A DNA stretch of 64,000 nucleotides from Rhodocollybia butyracea (GCA_015501585.1 JADNRY010000013.1:496001-560000), one strand, 5' to 3'. Positions 33,020 to 45,963 are shown, numbered from the stretch's first letter. Notes: generated from the sequence alone by a model not told the origin. Made by a program: numbers and translations.

Positions 33020-34373
33020 TTAGCGAACTGATTTTACAAGGATATCGTAGTGACCTGGCCTGGAGAAGTATCATAAAATTAATTTCCTAGAAAGCAAGAA
33101 AGACGAACCTATACAGCAAACAGATTGGCGAGGATGCTGTCACTTCCGTGGTCTCCCCAGGCTGAAATTTTACAAATTCCACTTGTCCAGTTGACCCTCG
33201 TCCATCCAAATACGCAACGTCAATATTGAGTCTTAATATTCTGGAAAGAGCAGTCATTTGAACATGATCTGGCAAGGGGGGCAAGGTTCAAAACGGTGGT
33301 CAGATAATCGGATTTTCGTTATGCCCACCAGCTTCTTTTCCTGTCGCATCAACGAAATGTTCACAAAATTCGCGGACTTCCATCATTTCCCCGAGTTCAG
33401 GATGGAAGAGGAACGGAGCAAAGTTATCCGGATCGAGCCTGATTTGCGCGGAGGCTAGCATTCTCATATAAACCACAATCGAGTTGGACTCTGGGCGGAA
33501 ATGCAATAAAGATCAGCGTAGACGCGGATTATGAAAGACGCACTTTCCGGGCTCTGAAATGCGTCCAAGAGCATTTCATCGGTAAGCTTTTGGTCGAACA
33601 CGCTGGCTTCTGCCGACACAACATTTTTGACCAGTTGCTCTAACACTTCGTAAAAGTCTTCAAACACCATTTTCTCAAAGCCCACACTTTCCAATATTTG
33701 CGGTGTCGCTTCCAGCGTCGATAAAGCCGACGCCACGGCAATCGAAGGATCGGACGCATGGAGAAGCTTCTCTACGTAGGCAAACGCAACAGCTAGAAGA
33801 AATATTAGATCTGGATGCGAACGAGATAACTCAGATGCTGACATCGATAAAAGCAATCCCCGTCGCCTTTCACGTGTCACTAGATTATATATGGTCAGGA
33901 CAACACGGATGCGCACCTCTGGTTCGTCTGAGAGAAGAATAGCCTTGAGATTCCAGATAGTTGATCTGTTGAACAAAGCTAGGAGAGCCCCGCTCGTATT
34001 CTGCGCGTAGCTGAGAGATCGGCACGATGCGATCTATCAGAGGACGATGCACGTCCGCGGTGAGGTCGAGGAGATTCTGTATGTACCATAATATGATGAG
34101 AGAAGTGTCGCCAGTTGCGGATGGATACACGAGCCTGATTTAATTCGTACACTTGAGCAGCAGACAGTGTTGAGATATCTGCGATATTTTGAGGCAGAAT
34201 CTCAAGCGATGAAATCGATGTGGCTTACCGGTATCCTCAGTAATTTCCACAGGATGCTTTGGGGTTTGTACTTGCTCTGTACCATCTTCTTTGGATCCAG
34301 CTGGAGAACTTTGGGCTAAAGACTCATCTGCCATGATAGGCGAAGAAGCAATTGAACATAACAATGACGCCAT
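33020..34373 (-). CDS. Otubain, ubiquitin thioesterase OTUB1 type (peptidase C65)
   Basis: Deubiquitinase of the OTU fold; OTUB1 prefers Lys48 chains and can also inhibit E2 enzymes. Two in-frame ATGs exist (34373 and 34334). After an acidic, disordered N-terminus comes LIDRIVPISQLRAEYERGSPSFVQQINYLESQGY. The catalytic loop GDGDCFYRS (nucleophile Cys) is assembled across two introns near 33780-33900. Next come FAYVEKLLHASDP, a long helical arm, and the ubiquitin-binding region HPELGEMMEVREFCEHFVDATGKEADHVQMTAL. The C-terminal catalytic His lies in LLYRPGHYDIL, also split by an intron, and the stop is at 33020. All catalytic positions I can see are intact. Confidence 0.93.
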
Positions 34374-34831
34374 ATACTAACTGTAATGCAGATGTTCATT
34401 TCTTTCGTTTGGTTTTTCGTGAATGGAAGATGTAAGTTAGTATAGTACAGCGGAATACCAAACATCGTATACTCCAGAGTCCAACAGATGATACGCAGAT
34501 GGGTACACGGAGAACAGTCAAGTACAACAGATAACAACAACAATGATAAATATTGAACAGCAAAGGAGTGCGAGATTTCCGAGGTATGAGAAGGGAAGAA
34601 GAGAGAGAAATACGGAGCTGCAAGAAAAGATATGATAAAACCGAGTGCTTCGATGCATTGTAGTATACAACAAAAATAGAAATAAACCGTGGAGAAAAAA
34701 TGCTTCAAAATAAATTCGCTTGCCATTCATAAAAAGTGCAAGAAGTCCATGTAGAAAAGCCCAAATACTGATAAAAATGAGCTGGTTGGGACAGTATGAT
34801 TGCAAGTTTGTCGAGAAACCGCGACGAAAAT
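34374..34831. other. Intergenic region, AT-rich
   Basis: 458 AT-rich bases between two minus-strand genes. Overlapping open frames here encode only hydrophobic, codon-biased peptides typical of A/T-rich noncoding DNA. No gene is called. Confidence 0.4.
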
Positions 34832-36618
34832 TCAATCCATATCCATCTCCATCTCCCAGTCTTCTTCTTTCGTGGAGTTCAGGCCTAAAGGTACAACAGC
34901 CTTGATAGCTACAGCACTTGAACCACGCTCGTACTCGAATCCATATTCGTCGAAGTTCTTCCCGTTGTTGTATCCCCTGCCACTGAAAGCAAAGCTGTCC
35001 CGTTTGTGACCGGAGACATCGAGATTACCATCGCCATCAATGTCCACGTCGGGTTCAAATTCATAATCATGGTAGACTCGCATACGAGCATCTTCTACTT
35101 GCTCGTCCTCCTCTTCCAGTGAGCTTGACCTCTCGCTCTCGCTGAACACGCTTCCACTTCGCAAAGAGCTACGTGGAATTGAGAACGAAGTCGAGGTGTA
35201 CGATGACGAAGAGGGAGCAAAGTTCGACAGGGGCGCTCGTCGGGGACTGTCACCCGGACTGTCATTTAATGAAGAAGACACAGATGGGGCTCGACCGTAT
35301 CCAATTCCAGGACCCAAACTACGTATTTCAGAGTGTGACTCGCTAGGGTGAAGCGGGCTTGCGACGCTGGACGGCGCAGATGAACCACCCATCATATAAA
35401 GACCGGGACGAACTTGAGTGACATCTGTAGTGGGAATCGTGTAATCATGTAACCTAGGACCGACCGAAGGGGAACGAGCTGGGGTTACGCCTGAGGATAC
35501 GGAGGAAGAGCCGGAAGCAGAATGAAGAACATTCGTTGTAGGTACAGAACTTGAGACCATATCTGGGCCGGTACCTTCAGGAACTGGCAACGAGCCTCCG
35601 CTGAGAAAACTAGGCCAAAGACTGCGGTCTTCGGGAAGGCTGGTGCCCGTTGCAGAATCTGCAGAAAAGTGCGACAAGATAGCGGCGGCTTCAAGAAGCT
35701 GGACTTGTTGGTGCTTGCTAAGTACATATTTCGACGACTCGCGCCAATGTGGAGTATGTTCCCAACGATGCTTAATAAGACAGGATGGATGACGATAAAT
35801 CTGAGCCAAAGACAATACATGTATCAGCTAAGGTCAAAGGTCGATGAACTATTGTTACCTTAGAACAACCTTCGCACTTGTGTTCCATCCCCCTCTTCTT
35901 ACCCTTTATAGAGATCGGTTTGGAGTTGATAACAAATGGCATAGTACTGGCGTTAGTTGGTGCCGAACCAACATGTAATGGGACCGAGGTCGCAGGTTCC
36001 ACAGAACTTATGGGTATACTTGAATGTGCAACAGGTGACTCGGGCTGCGCGCCAATAAGCGCCTGGGTAGCGGCGGTAAAAGATGTAGAAATCCCTGCCG
36101 GCGATATTTCCGAAGTGACTGGAGAAGGTGATAAGGAGAGCGTAGCTAGTGAAAGAGCCGTTGTAGGAGCTGGTCTAGAAAATGAAGTACAAACATTGCA
36201 AAGATAGAACGCCAATGAAGATTGCATCCAACGAATACGTCAGTAATGCAGCGTAAAGTATCACGAATGAACTTACAACGGTCGTACTGCAGCATCTCTT
36301 GCATCACTGAGTCTCCTTCTAGCCTTTCCCGCTGACGAAAGTCTTCGTTGATTTCTGCCGCCGACGCTAGCGACAGGAGGCGAGGGTCCTGAGCTCGACG
36401 CTGACGAATCCACTGAGGAAGATATGGGTATCGGTGTGACGCTGGAAGCTGCTATAGACAGCGAGAGCAGGCTTTGGGCTGGTGAAAAGCCGTCTCCAGC
36501 CTGCATTGGAGAAATAATAGAAAGTGTCTTGAGCCAATTTCTTCTTCAGCTCGATGCGGTTGTAACGTACCAACGTCGTCTCCGCCGCTGCCGATATTGA
36601 AGAAGGTAGCGAGCTCAT
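34832..36618 (-). CDS. C2H2 zinc-finger transcription factor, basidiomycete type
   Basis: The ATG is at 36618 (MSSLPSSISAAAETTL). Four exons are joined at 36571, 36273-36284 and the finger intron; all joins keep frame. Ser/Pro-rich low complexity precedes one classical C2H2 finger, CEGCSKIYRHPSCLIKHRWEH (C-x2-C-x12-H-x3-H). The finger is immediately followed by the family-specific block TPHWRESSKYVLSKHQQVQLLEAAAILSH. The 280-residue C-terminal part is Ser-rich and then strongly acidic (ESERSSSLEEEDEQVED; WEMEMDMD at the end), a plausible activation domain. A basic RRRLSDARDAAV segment upstream of the finger may be a nuclear signal. The target genes are unknown. The single finger with the conserved downstream helix is typical of this fungal group. 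Confidence 0.88.
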
Positions 36619-36869
36619 GATGAAGAGAAGCAGAGAAAGAAGGTGTGAGCGACAATCGAAAACCAGCTAAAGCTGGATAGTACCCGGCTGTATACGGTGG
36701 AAACAAAGCAAATATTATGACAAGTAAATCTAAATCTGTGTAGCTTCGATCCAGGGCCGATTAGTGTCGGCAAGCCTTGATCTCGAATCGGCAACTCGGC
36801 TCACTCAAAAGTGTAAGTGCTTCAAACGTTGAAATTCTACTAGTACATACATACATTCTTATAAGGTTC

Positions 36870-38477
36870 TTAATTGTTCCGCCCAAAGATATTTACACTC
36901 GCCATTCTCGCTCCCTTCACTCTCGCCGCAATCTTCTGGAACGCAATATCCCTCGCATAATCAGGATTACCTCCATGCTTGGGCTTCACATCGATACTGA
37001 ATGGACTGAATCCACAATCGTCTGTGGCCCCAAGTTGATCCACAGGGATATACCTACTCGCTTCAGTCAGAGCTTCAGCGATCTGCTCTGGCGTCTCAAC
37101 GACAGGACTGAGGGGGTTCACAACGCCGACGAAAGCGACTTGTTTGACTCCTTTCGCGTTTTGACGAATGTGTTTCCCAATTTCTTTATAAATTGATGCG
37201 CGAGTTTCCGCTGCCTCAGAAGCAAGCTGAATGAGAAAGTACCCAGCGTTGATTTTGAAGAGCGAGGACAGAAGAGAGTGATATGGCACTTCGAGAGAGT
37301 GGACAGAGTCACAATCACCGCCTGGGCAGGTGTGAATGCCTATATTGGTACGCTCGGCTGGAGTGAAGCGGTCGAGAACCCTGTGAGATATGGTTCATTA
37401 AATTGCATTGATGTACTGTACATAATGCTCACTTGTTGTTCAACTCAATGAATGTTTCGAGAAGACGTGCTCCCGTCCATGGGTTACGGTCGTCGTTCTT
37501 CAGCGCCAAGCGGCCTAAGAGCTATAAGCAACCACACATCAAACTCCCACAGCTACCAACTCACCTTCTGTAAAATCAATAGAAACTCTTTTCGCCCCCG
37601 CCTGGAAGCATCCCCTGATGTCTTTTTCGCACTACCATCGACGTTTAGTAAAGGTTTTCACAAAAAAATAACTCCTGACCTCATTGACAAGATCCTCATT
37701 GAACTGGTCTCGTGAATATCCTTTCACTGATTCATTGAGAGGATACAGCAAGTACAGCATGCTCGGGGCAATGACTGCCTGCTTCATCGGGTATCCTCCA
37801 CCTTGGGAAATGCTCTGCTGTAGATTCTGCCACGCATAGGTCTTGTATCTTTATTTGGATATCTCTCAGTCTCGAAAGCTTGTGATTATGTATTGAAACA
37901 TGGAAACGTACCGGAAAGGTCCTCGAACAAGTTTAGGAAGTTGTCTATTGTGGCCGTCGTCGAAAAATGCCTAGTGAGTGAGACTTCAATCTACCCATCA
38001 ATGAACGGTTCAGTAAGTTGCTCACGAAATACTGCCCACCAGCAGATAGGGTCTCTGCCAGTCCTGTTCCTCCAAGGGAGCTACACGGTCATGGTTTCTT
38101 TTAGTACCTGAATAGATTCGAAAGTCAAATCAACACATACTCTAGAATTGGGTAAGTCGCAAAACTATGCAAAGCGCAAAGTCAGAAGATTGTCACAGAA
38201 TCAAGAAGATTAATCCCTACGAGCTAACTCTCTGCTCGCCGTCGGTAATGAACGTTTCCCCGGTCCCTTGCATACGAGACAATGAATCTGCGGCCGCCTT
38301 GTCTTGCAATTTGACGAGGTCATCTTTGGAAATCTTTCCTGAATCATAATCTGCGTATGCTTTCTGGAGATCTGAAGAGTAGTGTGAGTGCAGTTACACA
38401 AGACGCTCAAAGGCAAGAAGCTGGCGCTTACAGGCTGGACGAGGGAGACTTCCGACAACTTCCGTTGGAATCGACAT
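36870..38477 (-). CDS. MetE-like cobalamin-independent methionine synthase domain protein
   Basis: Single-domain relative of the C-terminal catalytic half of MetE (Meth_synt_2 fold). The start ATG is at 38477 (MSIPTEVVGSLPRPA) and the last exon ends VNIFGRNN at 36870. Zinc-site residues are visible: His and Cys in IGIHTCPGGDCDSVHS and Cys in GATDDCGFSPFSID, matching the H-x-C ... C zinc ligands that activate the homocysteine thiol in MetE. An ITDGEQ motif follows the N-terminal helices. It lacks the N-terminal half of full-length MetE, so it may use a different methyl donor or substrate. Such short fungal forms are annotated as methyltetrahydropteroyltriglutamate-homocysteine methyltransferase-like, with no firm role. 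Introns are frequent, so the middle exons are only partly resolved. Confidence 0.85.
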
Positions 38478-38971
38478 GATGTTCAAGTGCGGGGGGTTAT
38501 TCGAGTAACCTAGGTAGCTCGCTTTTTAAACAAATGCTAGATCGGCTCCACCAAACTTGGAGCTAAAAGACGAAATTCAGGGAAAATTCTTGAGTCTACC
38601 TGCTTCCATCTTTCGGAAAGACCACTGAGATTTATCCGGCCGAGGAGCTGGCAAGGTCAAAATCAGGAAGATGAATTAACTGCACGTCAAAGTTCATGCC
38701 AGCGTATGTACGATGGGGAATAGAAGAGGCCGGTATTGTAATTATCTATTGTAACCGTTTGTGCAGCGTCCTTGGAAGTCCAACATGAGTTCATGAGGGT
38801 CGTATAAAATAGGGAACACAAGATATGGGTGATGGATCATGATATGATGCGCGAAGATATCCAAGCTGGACATAACACTTGATGGAATTACAGTACGAGT
38901 TCAGGATCAGGCTGTGGAGGCATTATCGTCGTAAAATGTCATTATGCTTGAGGCGTTGTGAAAACTTCCGA
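38478..38971. promoter_or_regulatory. MetE-like promoter region
   Basis: 494 bases between the MetE-like start and the kinase stop, both minus strand. Nothing specific was seen beyond generic AT-rich sequence. Confidence 0.4.
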
Positions 38972-40924
38972 TCACCGAGGAGGACTAACCGGCTTCTCGA
39001 CTTTTTCACCTTTGCCAAATTTCAGCTTGCCCAAGGAGGCACTAGATTGATGGTGCACTCGAGGCCGTGAAGGACGAATACCACAGTCTCTTGGTGCCTC
39101 GTCACCGCACTTGACATGGGCCCTGCCAAACCATACCGGTTAGACATATAAAAGGAAGGCAGCGACACAATACGTACTTGAGCCCACAATCGTCACATTC
39201 TAAGATGGGTTTCCAAGGTCCAAACCTCTTTGAGCAAATATCACACTTGGTGGCCAGTGAGGTGGAGAAAAACAAGTCGAAAGGGTTCCACCCAGAAAGT
39301 GGTTCTACAGTGGGAGCCGCAGTTGGCGACGAGGTTCCACTGACGCTCTTCTTCGTTGGCTTGGCTCCGGGCTTGAGAATAGTGAACCGGTGAACTAGGG
39401 GAGTAGCGAAAGTGCCATGCAACGATTTGATAGTCGAGCCACCCTCAGTAGCCATTGTACTGGAGATAATGCTGGAGCCAGCAGCGGTATGGTAAGAATC
39501 GAGCGAATCTATCGAGAGGATGGACGAGTGACCTAAAAGGTCCGATCCATTATCGGGATGCTCTGCCATGATAGTAGCATGTTGTGAATGATCCAAAGAA
39601 GGCAGGACTGAGTTATGCGTTGCGTTTGGGCCGGGGGATGCACGAATAGTGAGAATCGAGGATAGAGAGGGAGGCTGAGTACCATTGTTAGCATGGGTGG
39701 GATGTGCACGGATAACAGTGGTGCTGTATTCTGTATCAGTCCCACTGAGCGAAGGGTCGCGGCGGTCACTGATCCCAACAGTCGAAAGTCCCTGAACAGC
39801 CTCCATGAGCTCATCGTCATCATCACTGTCATCGATAGTAGAACCACTGCTTCTAATGTCCTTTCCAATGCCCACACCGAAGCTAGGAATCCTCAACTGG
39901 GGACCAGGCCGTTTGTGACCCGTCATAAACTTGATACTTCCAACGTTGACATCTTCTCCCTCATTTGGACGAGAGAGAACTTCGGCCTCGATGATACGAA
40001 GTCTCTCTAGGATTTGACGAGTAGTTGGACGAGCAGCAGGATCTATGTTACAGCATTCGATACACAAACTGATCAAGTCGGGAGGACACCCTGGACTAGC
40101 AGAGTTGCGGATCTCATCTGGATCGATGGAGAAGGTAGGGGCAGCTCGCTTGAAATGATGGTCGTCGGCAAGTCTACGAGCGGCGATTTCACAGAGCATG
40201 ATCCCGAAAGAGAAGATGTCAGTAGGAAGGTCAAATTCCTCGCCGAGAAGAATTTCGGGAGACATGTAAGAATCGGTACCGCAGAAGGTGAGACGCTTGG
40301 ACTCATCTTCACTGCGAGCAGCGATACGAGCAAAACCAAAATCTGTAATCTTCAAACGACCATTGGCGGTGACGAGTAGATTTTCGCCTTTGAGATCACG
40401 ATGTATACATTTACGAGCATGGAGATAGGCTAGCGCACGGGCGATATCTGTGGCAAAGGAAAGACGAAGACGCCAGGGGAAAGGTTTGGCCTTGTCGTGT
40501 ATATATAAACGGAGGTTGCCGTTGTCAATGAATTCGGAAACGATGAAGATGCGATTATCTGGATCTGGCGCGCGAGAGAGGCCAAGGAAAAGAACGATGT
40601 TGGGATGACGGGATTCCTTCATGAGACGCCATTCACGTTCAAAGTATTTAGCCACATCGTATTCATTGGAAGGTATGACTTCCTTAATGGCGACATCTAT
40701 TCCGAGATAAGTTCCTACAACAAAAGTGAGAAACAGTGAGCGAGATGAGATACGCAAGTGGTTACCCTTGTAAACTTTGCCAAAAGAGCCAGCTCCGAGA
40801 GTTTGCCAGTCGCCCTTGATATCCTGTGCAATGATGAAATCGAACGAAACTGAGATAAACTAATCTGTAGACTAATCCGAGCACTGACCTCGTAAGGGAT
40901 GACATCGAATGCATCAGAGTGCAT
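38972..40924 (-). CDS. TKL-family serine/threonine kinase with C-terminal C1 zinc finger
   Basis: Protein kinase with all key residues. They are the glycine loop GAGSFGKVYKG (split by the 40757-40767 intron), VAIKEV lysine, HRDLKGEN catalytic loop, ITDFGFARI metal loop, GTDSYMSPE activation end, and DIFSFGIMLCEI. This sequence style is of the tyrosine-kinase-like (TKL) group. A Ser/Thr-rich linker of about 230 residues follows. A C1-type cysteine-rich domain then ends the protein: FSTSLATKCDICSKRFGPW, ECDDCGLKAHVKCGDEAPRDC. The last intron (39110-39175 region) splits the C1 domain. The stop is at 38972. The lowest-risk start is ATG 40924 (MHSDAFDVIPYE), but the frame stays open upstream to about 40973 (APSLISSSQLA), so a 5' exon is likely missing. 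Many fungal relatives carry more sequence there. Confidence 0.9.
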
Positions 40925-41227
40925 CGCGAGCTGCGATGAGGAAATGAGAGAAGGTGCGAGTTGCTGACAAATTGCCTATGAGTATTTGTTAGTGAGACTG
41001 TTTATGCCCCTGTGTGGATAAAGGACGAGTAGGTAGACCGTTGCTATGGTAGAAAAGTAGCGGTAGCAATGTTGCCTGACAGAAATCTGAATCCACTTTG
41101 TATATGTCATCACTAAATACTGGCCACTGAAGTTCTAAACCTTTTCTACGCATTTTTTACGCTCAGCCTACACACTACGGCGAAAAATCACCGTTCTTTC
41201 TACTAGGGCTTCGACTCCTAAATTCTA
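40925..41227. promoter_or_regulatory. Divergent promoter region (kinase / RIC8)
   Basis: 303 bases between diverging genes. The kinase-proximal 50 bases are open in the kinase frame after an AG, suggesting an unplaced upstream kinase exon in this interval. Confidence 0.4.
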
Positions 41228-43305
41228 ATGACAGATATCCTCGAGTCTTACGCCGATTTATCTTCGTCGACCAGCCGATTTCAGGTTTCATTAGTTTTAC
41301 AGTCGGTTATAGAAGGCAAGTTTCGAATTCAAACAGTTTCAAGCGTACTAAAGCCATCTGCCAATCCAGCTCCTCCAAATGCATTCGATAAATCCAGTCG
41401 GGCTATTCTCATAAAGCTTCTTCTCAAAGATTTGAAGGCGCTGGGCTCGAAGTATAGTAGACTAATGAATAAAGGTACGCTCTGAAAATACACTATCCGC
41501 ACTGTAAATCTGATGTTGATGATTCAAATTGTTAGATGCCAGCACCGCTCTACTCGCAGTAAAAATACTGGGAAGGACCGCCGTGGGTTCCGAGCCCCTT
41601 ACAGAACCTTTCAGCCTCTCCGCATTATTAGAACTTTCAAGTTCATTATCAAAGGAAGACAAGATTGCCTCTTCCGAGGCCTTGAAATGTGTCGCAAACA
41701 CACTATTACTTTATGCACAGGCAAGGGCAACATTTGTGTCAAAGGAAGTCGGCGGAGGAACAGTTTGTGCCGCAATGTTGGAGGTGAGTGTCTTGATCAC
41801 TTGATATTCGTGTACTCAGAAAATCCACAGAAAGCAACAACTCCAGATCTAATATTTACTCTTGGCCGAATAATGTTTCTCGCGACAGCTTCACCTTCAG
41901 CATTGATCCTTTCTTTGGTCGAAGACAAGCGTCATGGCCGCACGATAATTGATGTACTTGCGATGAAAATGGATATGATGATGGCCAGCTTGTTGGCCGA
42001 CAAGACCCTCGCTCGAGACGCGTTGTCTGAGCTCCTCAAGTTTACTTTCAATATTTTACATCATTATCCCGAGGTCTGTACGTGCGGTGGAACGTTAGAT
42101 TATCCCACTCATACTTTCCACAGCTATGCCGCTTAATATCCAAAACTCCCAAAGACGAATTCCAGTTTTCCAAGCCAAATCTCGACGGGTATGCGCTGCA
42201 GATAATCAGCGATAATGTTTACTTACAACCCTTCACAGTCTTTTACCACCGCTGTTGCGTATCTATCAATCGCTTCCCCCAACATTCCCTGCACCTATGT
42301 TGCCCCCTTTAACCCACGTTATACACGCTCTCGTAACTATACCCATAACACCCTCCTTACCCTCTATCTGGTTTTCTTTAACACGTAGTGCCCGAAACCG
42401 CGCTTCATCACTTCATCATTCCCAACCACCTACAGCTTCTGTGTCTCGAAATCCATCTACAGTGTCCTTGCCACGAAACCTATCAAATCCTCCACGAGCC
42501 AGAACTCTAGATCGCGTCCTTGCCGCTGGACGCCGTACGCTCTCCATCTACTCCAATTCCCCTGCTTCCATGCTCGGTATCTCATACCACGATGTCGTCT
42601 TACGAACGCTCGATCTTCTCGAAATCGTATTTACGTATCATTTTCCCTCGACTTCCAATCCAGACTCACGGGAAATCCGAGAGGCGTTCAAGAGGGGCTT
42701 ATCGACGTCGGGAATGTCGTCAGACACGACTCTTGATGATCTTGTGTCTCCGTTGGTTGTATTGTGCACTCGGATATGCATGATGGACCCACCATCCTGT
42801 ATACGCGTGAGGGAATGGATTGTTCCTCCAAGTTTGGATCGCTCATATCCGTTGGATGAGCGAGACGACTTTTTGGGCCGATGCATGCGGCTTCTTCGAA
42901 GTGTATATTATACTAGGCTGAAGGCTTCCATCGGGGAGATGCTCTACGCCGCCTGTGACTGTGATCGTAAGTGGTTCCTGGGGAATGGGATCACAAGGCT
43001 CTAACTGATTCAATATAGCTTCAATACTGTCAAGTCTTTTCGGCTATGGAAACGTCGCGGGTTTCCTATTCAACAAAGGCATCATGTCCGCGCCTCCCCC
43101 ACCTTCTTCCGATCCTTATTCGTCGAATCGTGCTATCAATCCCATAACAGGGACTTATAACATAAATCCACAAAGTGACATCGTTGAGGAGGAGATGACG
43201 GAGGAAGAAAAGGAAGCTGAGATGGACAAGCTCTTTGTCTTGTTTGACCGGCTTGACCGCGCAGGGGCGCCCCCTGCGAACCAAAGAAAGTTCATCACTA
43301 AATGA
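41228..43305 (+). CDS. RIC8: RIC8/synembryn, guanine-nucleotide exchange factor and chaperone for G-alpha
   Basis: Cytoplasmic armadillo-repeat protein that stabilises nascent G-alpha subunits and promotes their GDP release. In fungi it acts with heterotrimeric G-protein signalling in growth and development. Exons are 41228-41474, 41536-41783, 41831-42073, 42124-42188, 42239-42966 and 43019-43305 (1818 bases, 605 residues). Helical repeats are seen throughout (LIFTLGRIMFLATA, DALSELLKFTFNILHHYP). An inserted Ser/Pro-rich loop lies in exon 5 (SSLHHSQPPTASVSRNPSTVS). The C-terminal signature is GYGNVAGFLFNKGIM, then NPITGTYN and MTEEEKEAEMDKLFVLFDRLDR, typical of synembryns. The start is the first ATG after the divergent promoter. 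Nothing looks truncated. Confidence 0.95.
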
Positions 43306-43809
43306 TACCCAGCCTTCGAGAGATGAGTCTTTTACGTGTTGCTTCATCATATTCGATTCTTCGTTCAAAACTTTGAACAAGACTATTGTATTTTTTCTTC
43401 ACTGCATTCAGTCAGGAAATTGTCTTTGTGATTTTGCTTTGATGTTTTCCTCACGACAACTTTCATGCATTTCAGAATGGGGAGCGAGCCACACCTAAAT
43501 CCAAATATATATCCCTACACATTTAATATCCCCTCATGATTTTTTTTATTCCTATGTATCATACAAGGTGCACTATAGTGTGTATCATCTGTAAATTATA
43601 ACACTAACGCTTGGGACTACATCTTGGTGATGAGACCCCATCCAAAATGCTTCCCAATTGCATCTACTACTACACATGCTTCAAGGAAGTGACAGAATCC
43701 TACAATCAATGGCTCAGGCAAAGAAACACACTACTGAATAGGGACGCGACTCGGACATTACATTTGGGAAGAACTTGAATGGCCTACCATCCATAAGTCT
43801 CCGCTAATG
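43306..43809. other. Convergent 3' intergenic region
   Basis: 504 AT-rich bases between two converging stops. No conserved open frame or repeat was seen. Confidence 0.4.
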
Positions 43810-45963
43810 TCAATTTGGAGGTTCCTGAGAGATTGAAGATACCTCAGACAGAGCACTCTGGAGCAAAGGAGGGGTAGAAGAAAGTTTCATAGTACTACGA
43901 TTCATATCAGAGTAAACTGAAGTAGTTTTGTCCCTGGATTTGAAGTGTGCAACTGGAGGCTTCATGGTTTGTGCGGCGAGGAGTGGGGGTAAAGAATTGA
44001 AGAAAGATTCATCAAAGGACCCGGGGTGCTTCTCACTCTTTACACTTGCTGCATCGTTGAAGTGTACTGGCGTGAAATCTTCGCCCTCAAGAGTTTCCTT
44101 TGGTTTTACTAAACAGTGTAAAAGTCGAGATCTGTGATAAAATATAAGTCGACTTACGATACTCGGGCAAGCCCTTGCCAAACTGAGTCCTACACCAAAT
44201 GCTCAAAAAGAAGGTGGCGACCACTAGCAGATATGATGTGATAGTCATTGTCGCGAAAAATGGCCATGTTTGGAAGATGAACTGATACACTAGGAAAGAT
44301 GTGTTAAGTAAAAGGCGAAGTGATGTTCATAGGTAGTCTTACGAGGGCTTGCAAAGATCCCACTGGAGCTCGCTAACAGTAACAGTGAAATACCAGCAAA
44401 GATAAGAAATTGTCGACGGCTTTCACGGCGGAAGCAAATCCAACCCTACGGGAGTTGTCAGAAGCCGTGCTTTTATTCAATGGAATCTCGGTTTACCAAA
44501 ATCGTCCATGGTACTTCAAGCTTTGAAAGTAACAATCAGAGAGGAAAAGATTTGAAAGATAGTGAAACTGCTTACGATAGCCATAATAGAGAAGACAGCA
44601 CGGTATAGGTTGAGATTCTTCGCTACAAGCGCGATAGTCCCAGAAGATGCCTTTGCAAGCCACATCGCTGTAGAAGCTATAGCAAAGAATCCTCCAAGTT
44701 GGACACAAACAGAAAGTAAAAGTACAGACTAAGGAGCTAGTGTCAAAGTACAGACACCACGCACAAAAGGACGGATACCTTGTAAACTTGATGTATTTGA
44801 GGGGAAGCACCAACGAGTTCGAATGACTGTCGCGCGTAAACCTAGGATATTTCATCAGTGTATCGACAAATGAAAGATTCAGCAACTCGGACTCTGTATA
44901 ATCTCGAGGCAAGATACGTTGCCATTACAAATGCCACGACATTGCAAACGAGAATCGGTATCTACTTCATTGAGATCGTCACTAAAAAGAAAACGGCAAA
45001 CTCACACTATGCCCCGTTCTCAGATTCCACCAGCCTCCCAAAAAATCCACATCATTGCATAACTGATGCACTATCAGCTCCTGATAATGGGACTCGAGTT
45101 TGTACGTGTTCTCGATTCGATATCCAGCCCAGCCGGTCACCAAAGCATGTCCCGCGATGGCTGCTCCAAGATGGGGCAGTGATTCGTTCAAAATCTACTT
45201 GCGAGCTGTAGAACAAGAAACACTCAATAAACAGAGCTGAACGAACCGCTACCAACGACAGTAAAAACAGCCAGATTTGAAAGATCAGCGTGACTATATC
45301 CTCAGCCATTGAATCACGCATGCTATGATGGGTTTACAAGTCAATTTAAGTGTACGACAGGTCAAGAGCTCACATGTCGTCAAGCCATATCAAGGACTGT
45401 AAACAATCTTGATCCAGAACTCGTCCATTGCTCAACCTGAGGCCATCAATGTTCCCGCTTGAATCCTTCATTGTTGTTGCATTGGCCAAACGATGACGCT
45501 GCAAAACCTCAGCTTTAACAACCGAGAGTCAATTGGAGGAACGTACTGGAATTAATACGAAATCCCCCAGCTCACGACGCGAGTTGTCATTCAGGGACAC
45601 CAACGTCGAACAATCAGCATCCGACTGCTCTGGTAAATCCTTGCATATATAGAGCTCATCGCCCGTTTCATAAACTATACGAGTCTTGGTAATATTGGCC
45701 TGAGTTAAAAATCCAGAAATCATCTCGTCCGCGTTTTGATTGTCAATGAATGCAATGCTTTGGAGAAGGATAAGGACAACGCAGTTGATAACGGCCAAAA
45801 AGAAGAATAAAGTGGTGAATCTAGTCAAAGTAACGCGTTGATACTGTGGGGAAATACATCGATATGATTTCTCCGAAAAAAATAGAAAACTCCTTACTAC
45901 CAGCTTGACCTTAGTCCATTGAAGAGCTTGTTTGGTGAAAGTTCGCACAGATTGACTAAACAT
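43810..45963 (-). CDS. Fungal multi-pass membrane protein, copy A
   Basis: Uncharacterised agaricomycete membrane protein. The ATG is at 45963 (MFSQSVRTF) and the stop at 43810. Hydrophobic segments in order include FTTLFFFLAVINCVVLILLQSIAF; a luminal or extracellular loop with an NIT sequon and paired cysteines (YICKDLPEQSDADC); DIVTLIFQIWLFLLSLVAV; a segment beginning VCNVVAFVMATYLASRLY; VLLLSVCVQLGGFFAIAST; the VFSIMAIVSLPWMILVWFAF helix; FLIFAGISLLLLASSSGIF; and WPFFATMTITSYLLVVATFFLSIWC. The topology looks like about seven to eight helices. The last helix is followed by the family hallmark FGKGLPEYL and a 120-residue Ser-rich cytoplasmic tail. The same architecture and hallmark occur in the gene at 54364-56519, so the two are paralogues. 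At least nine introns. Receptor-like shape, but no recognised GPCR motif. Confidence 0.75.
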
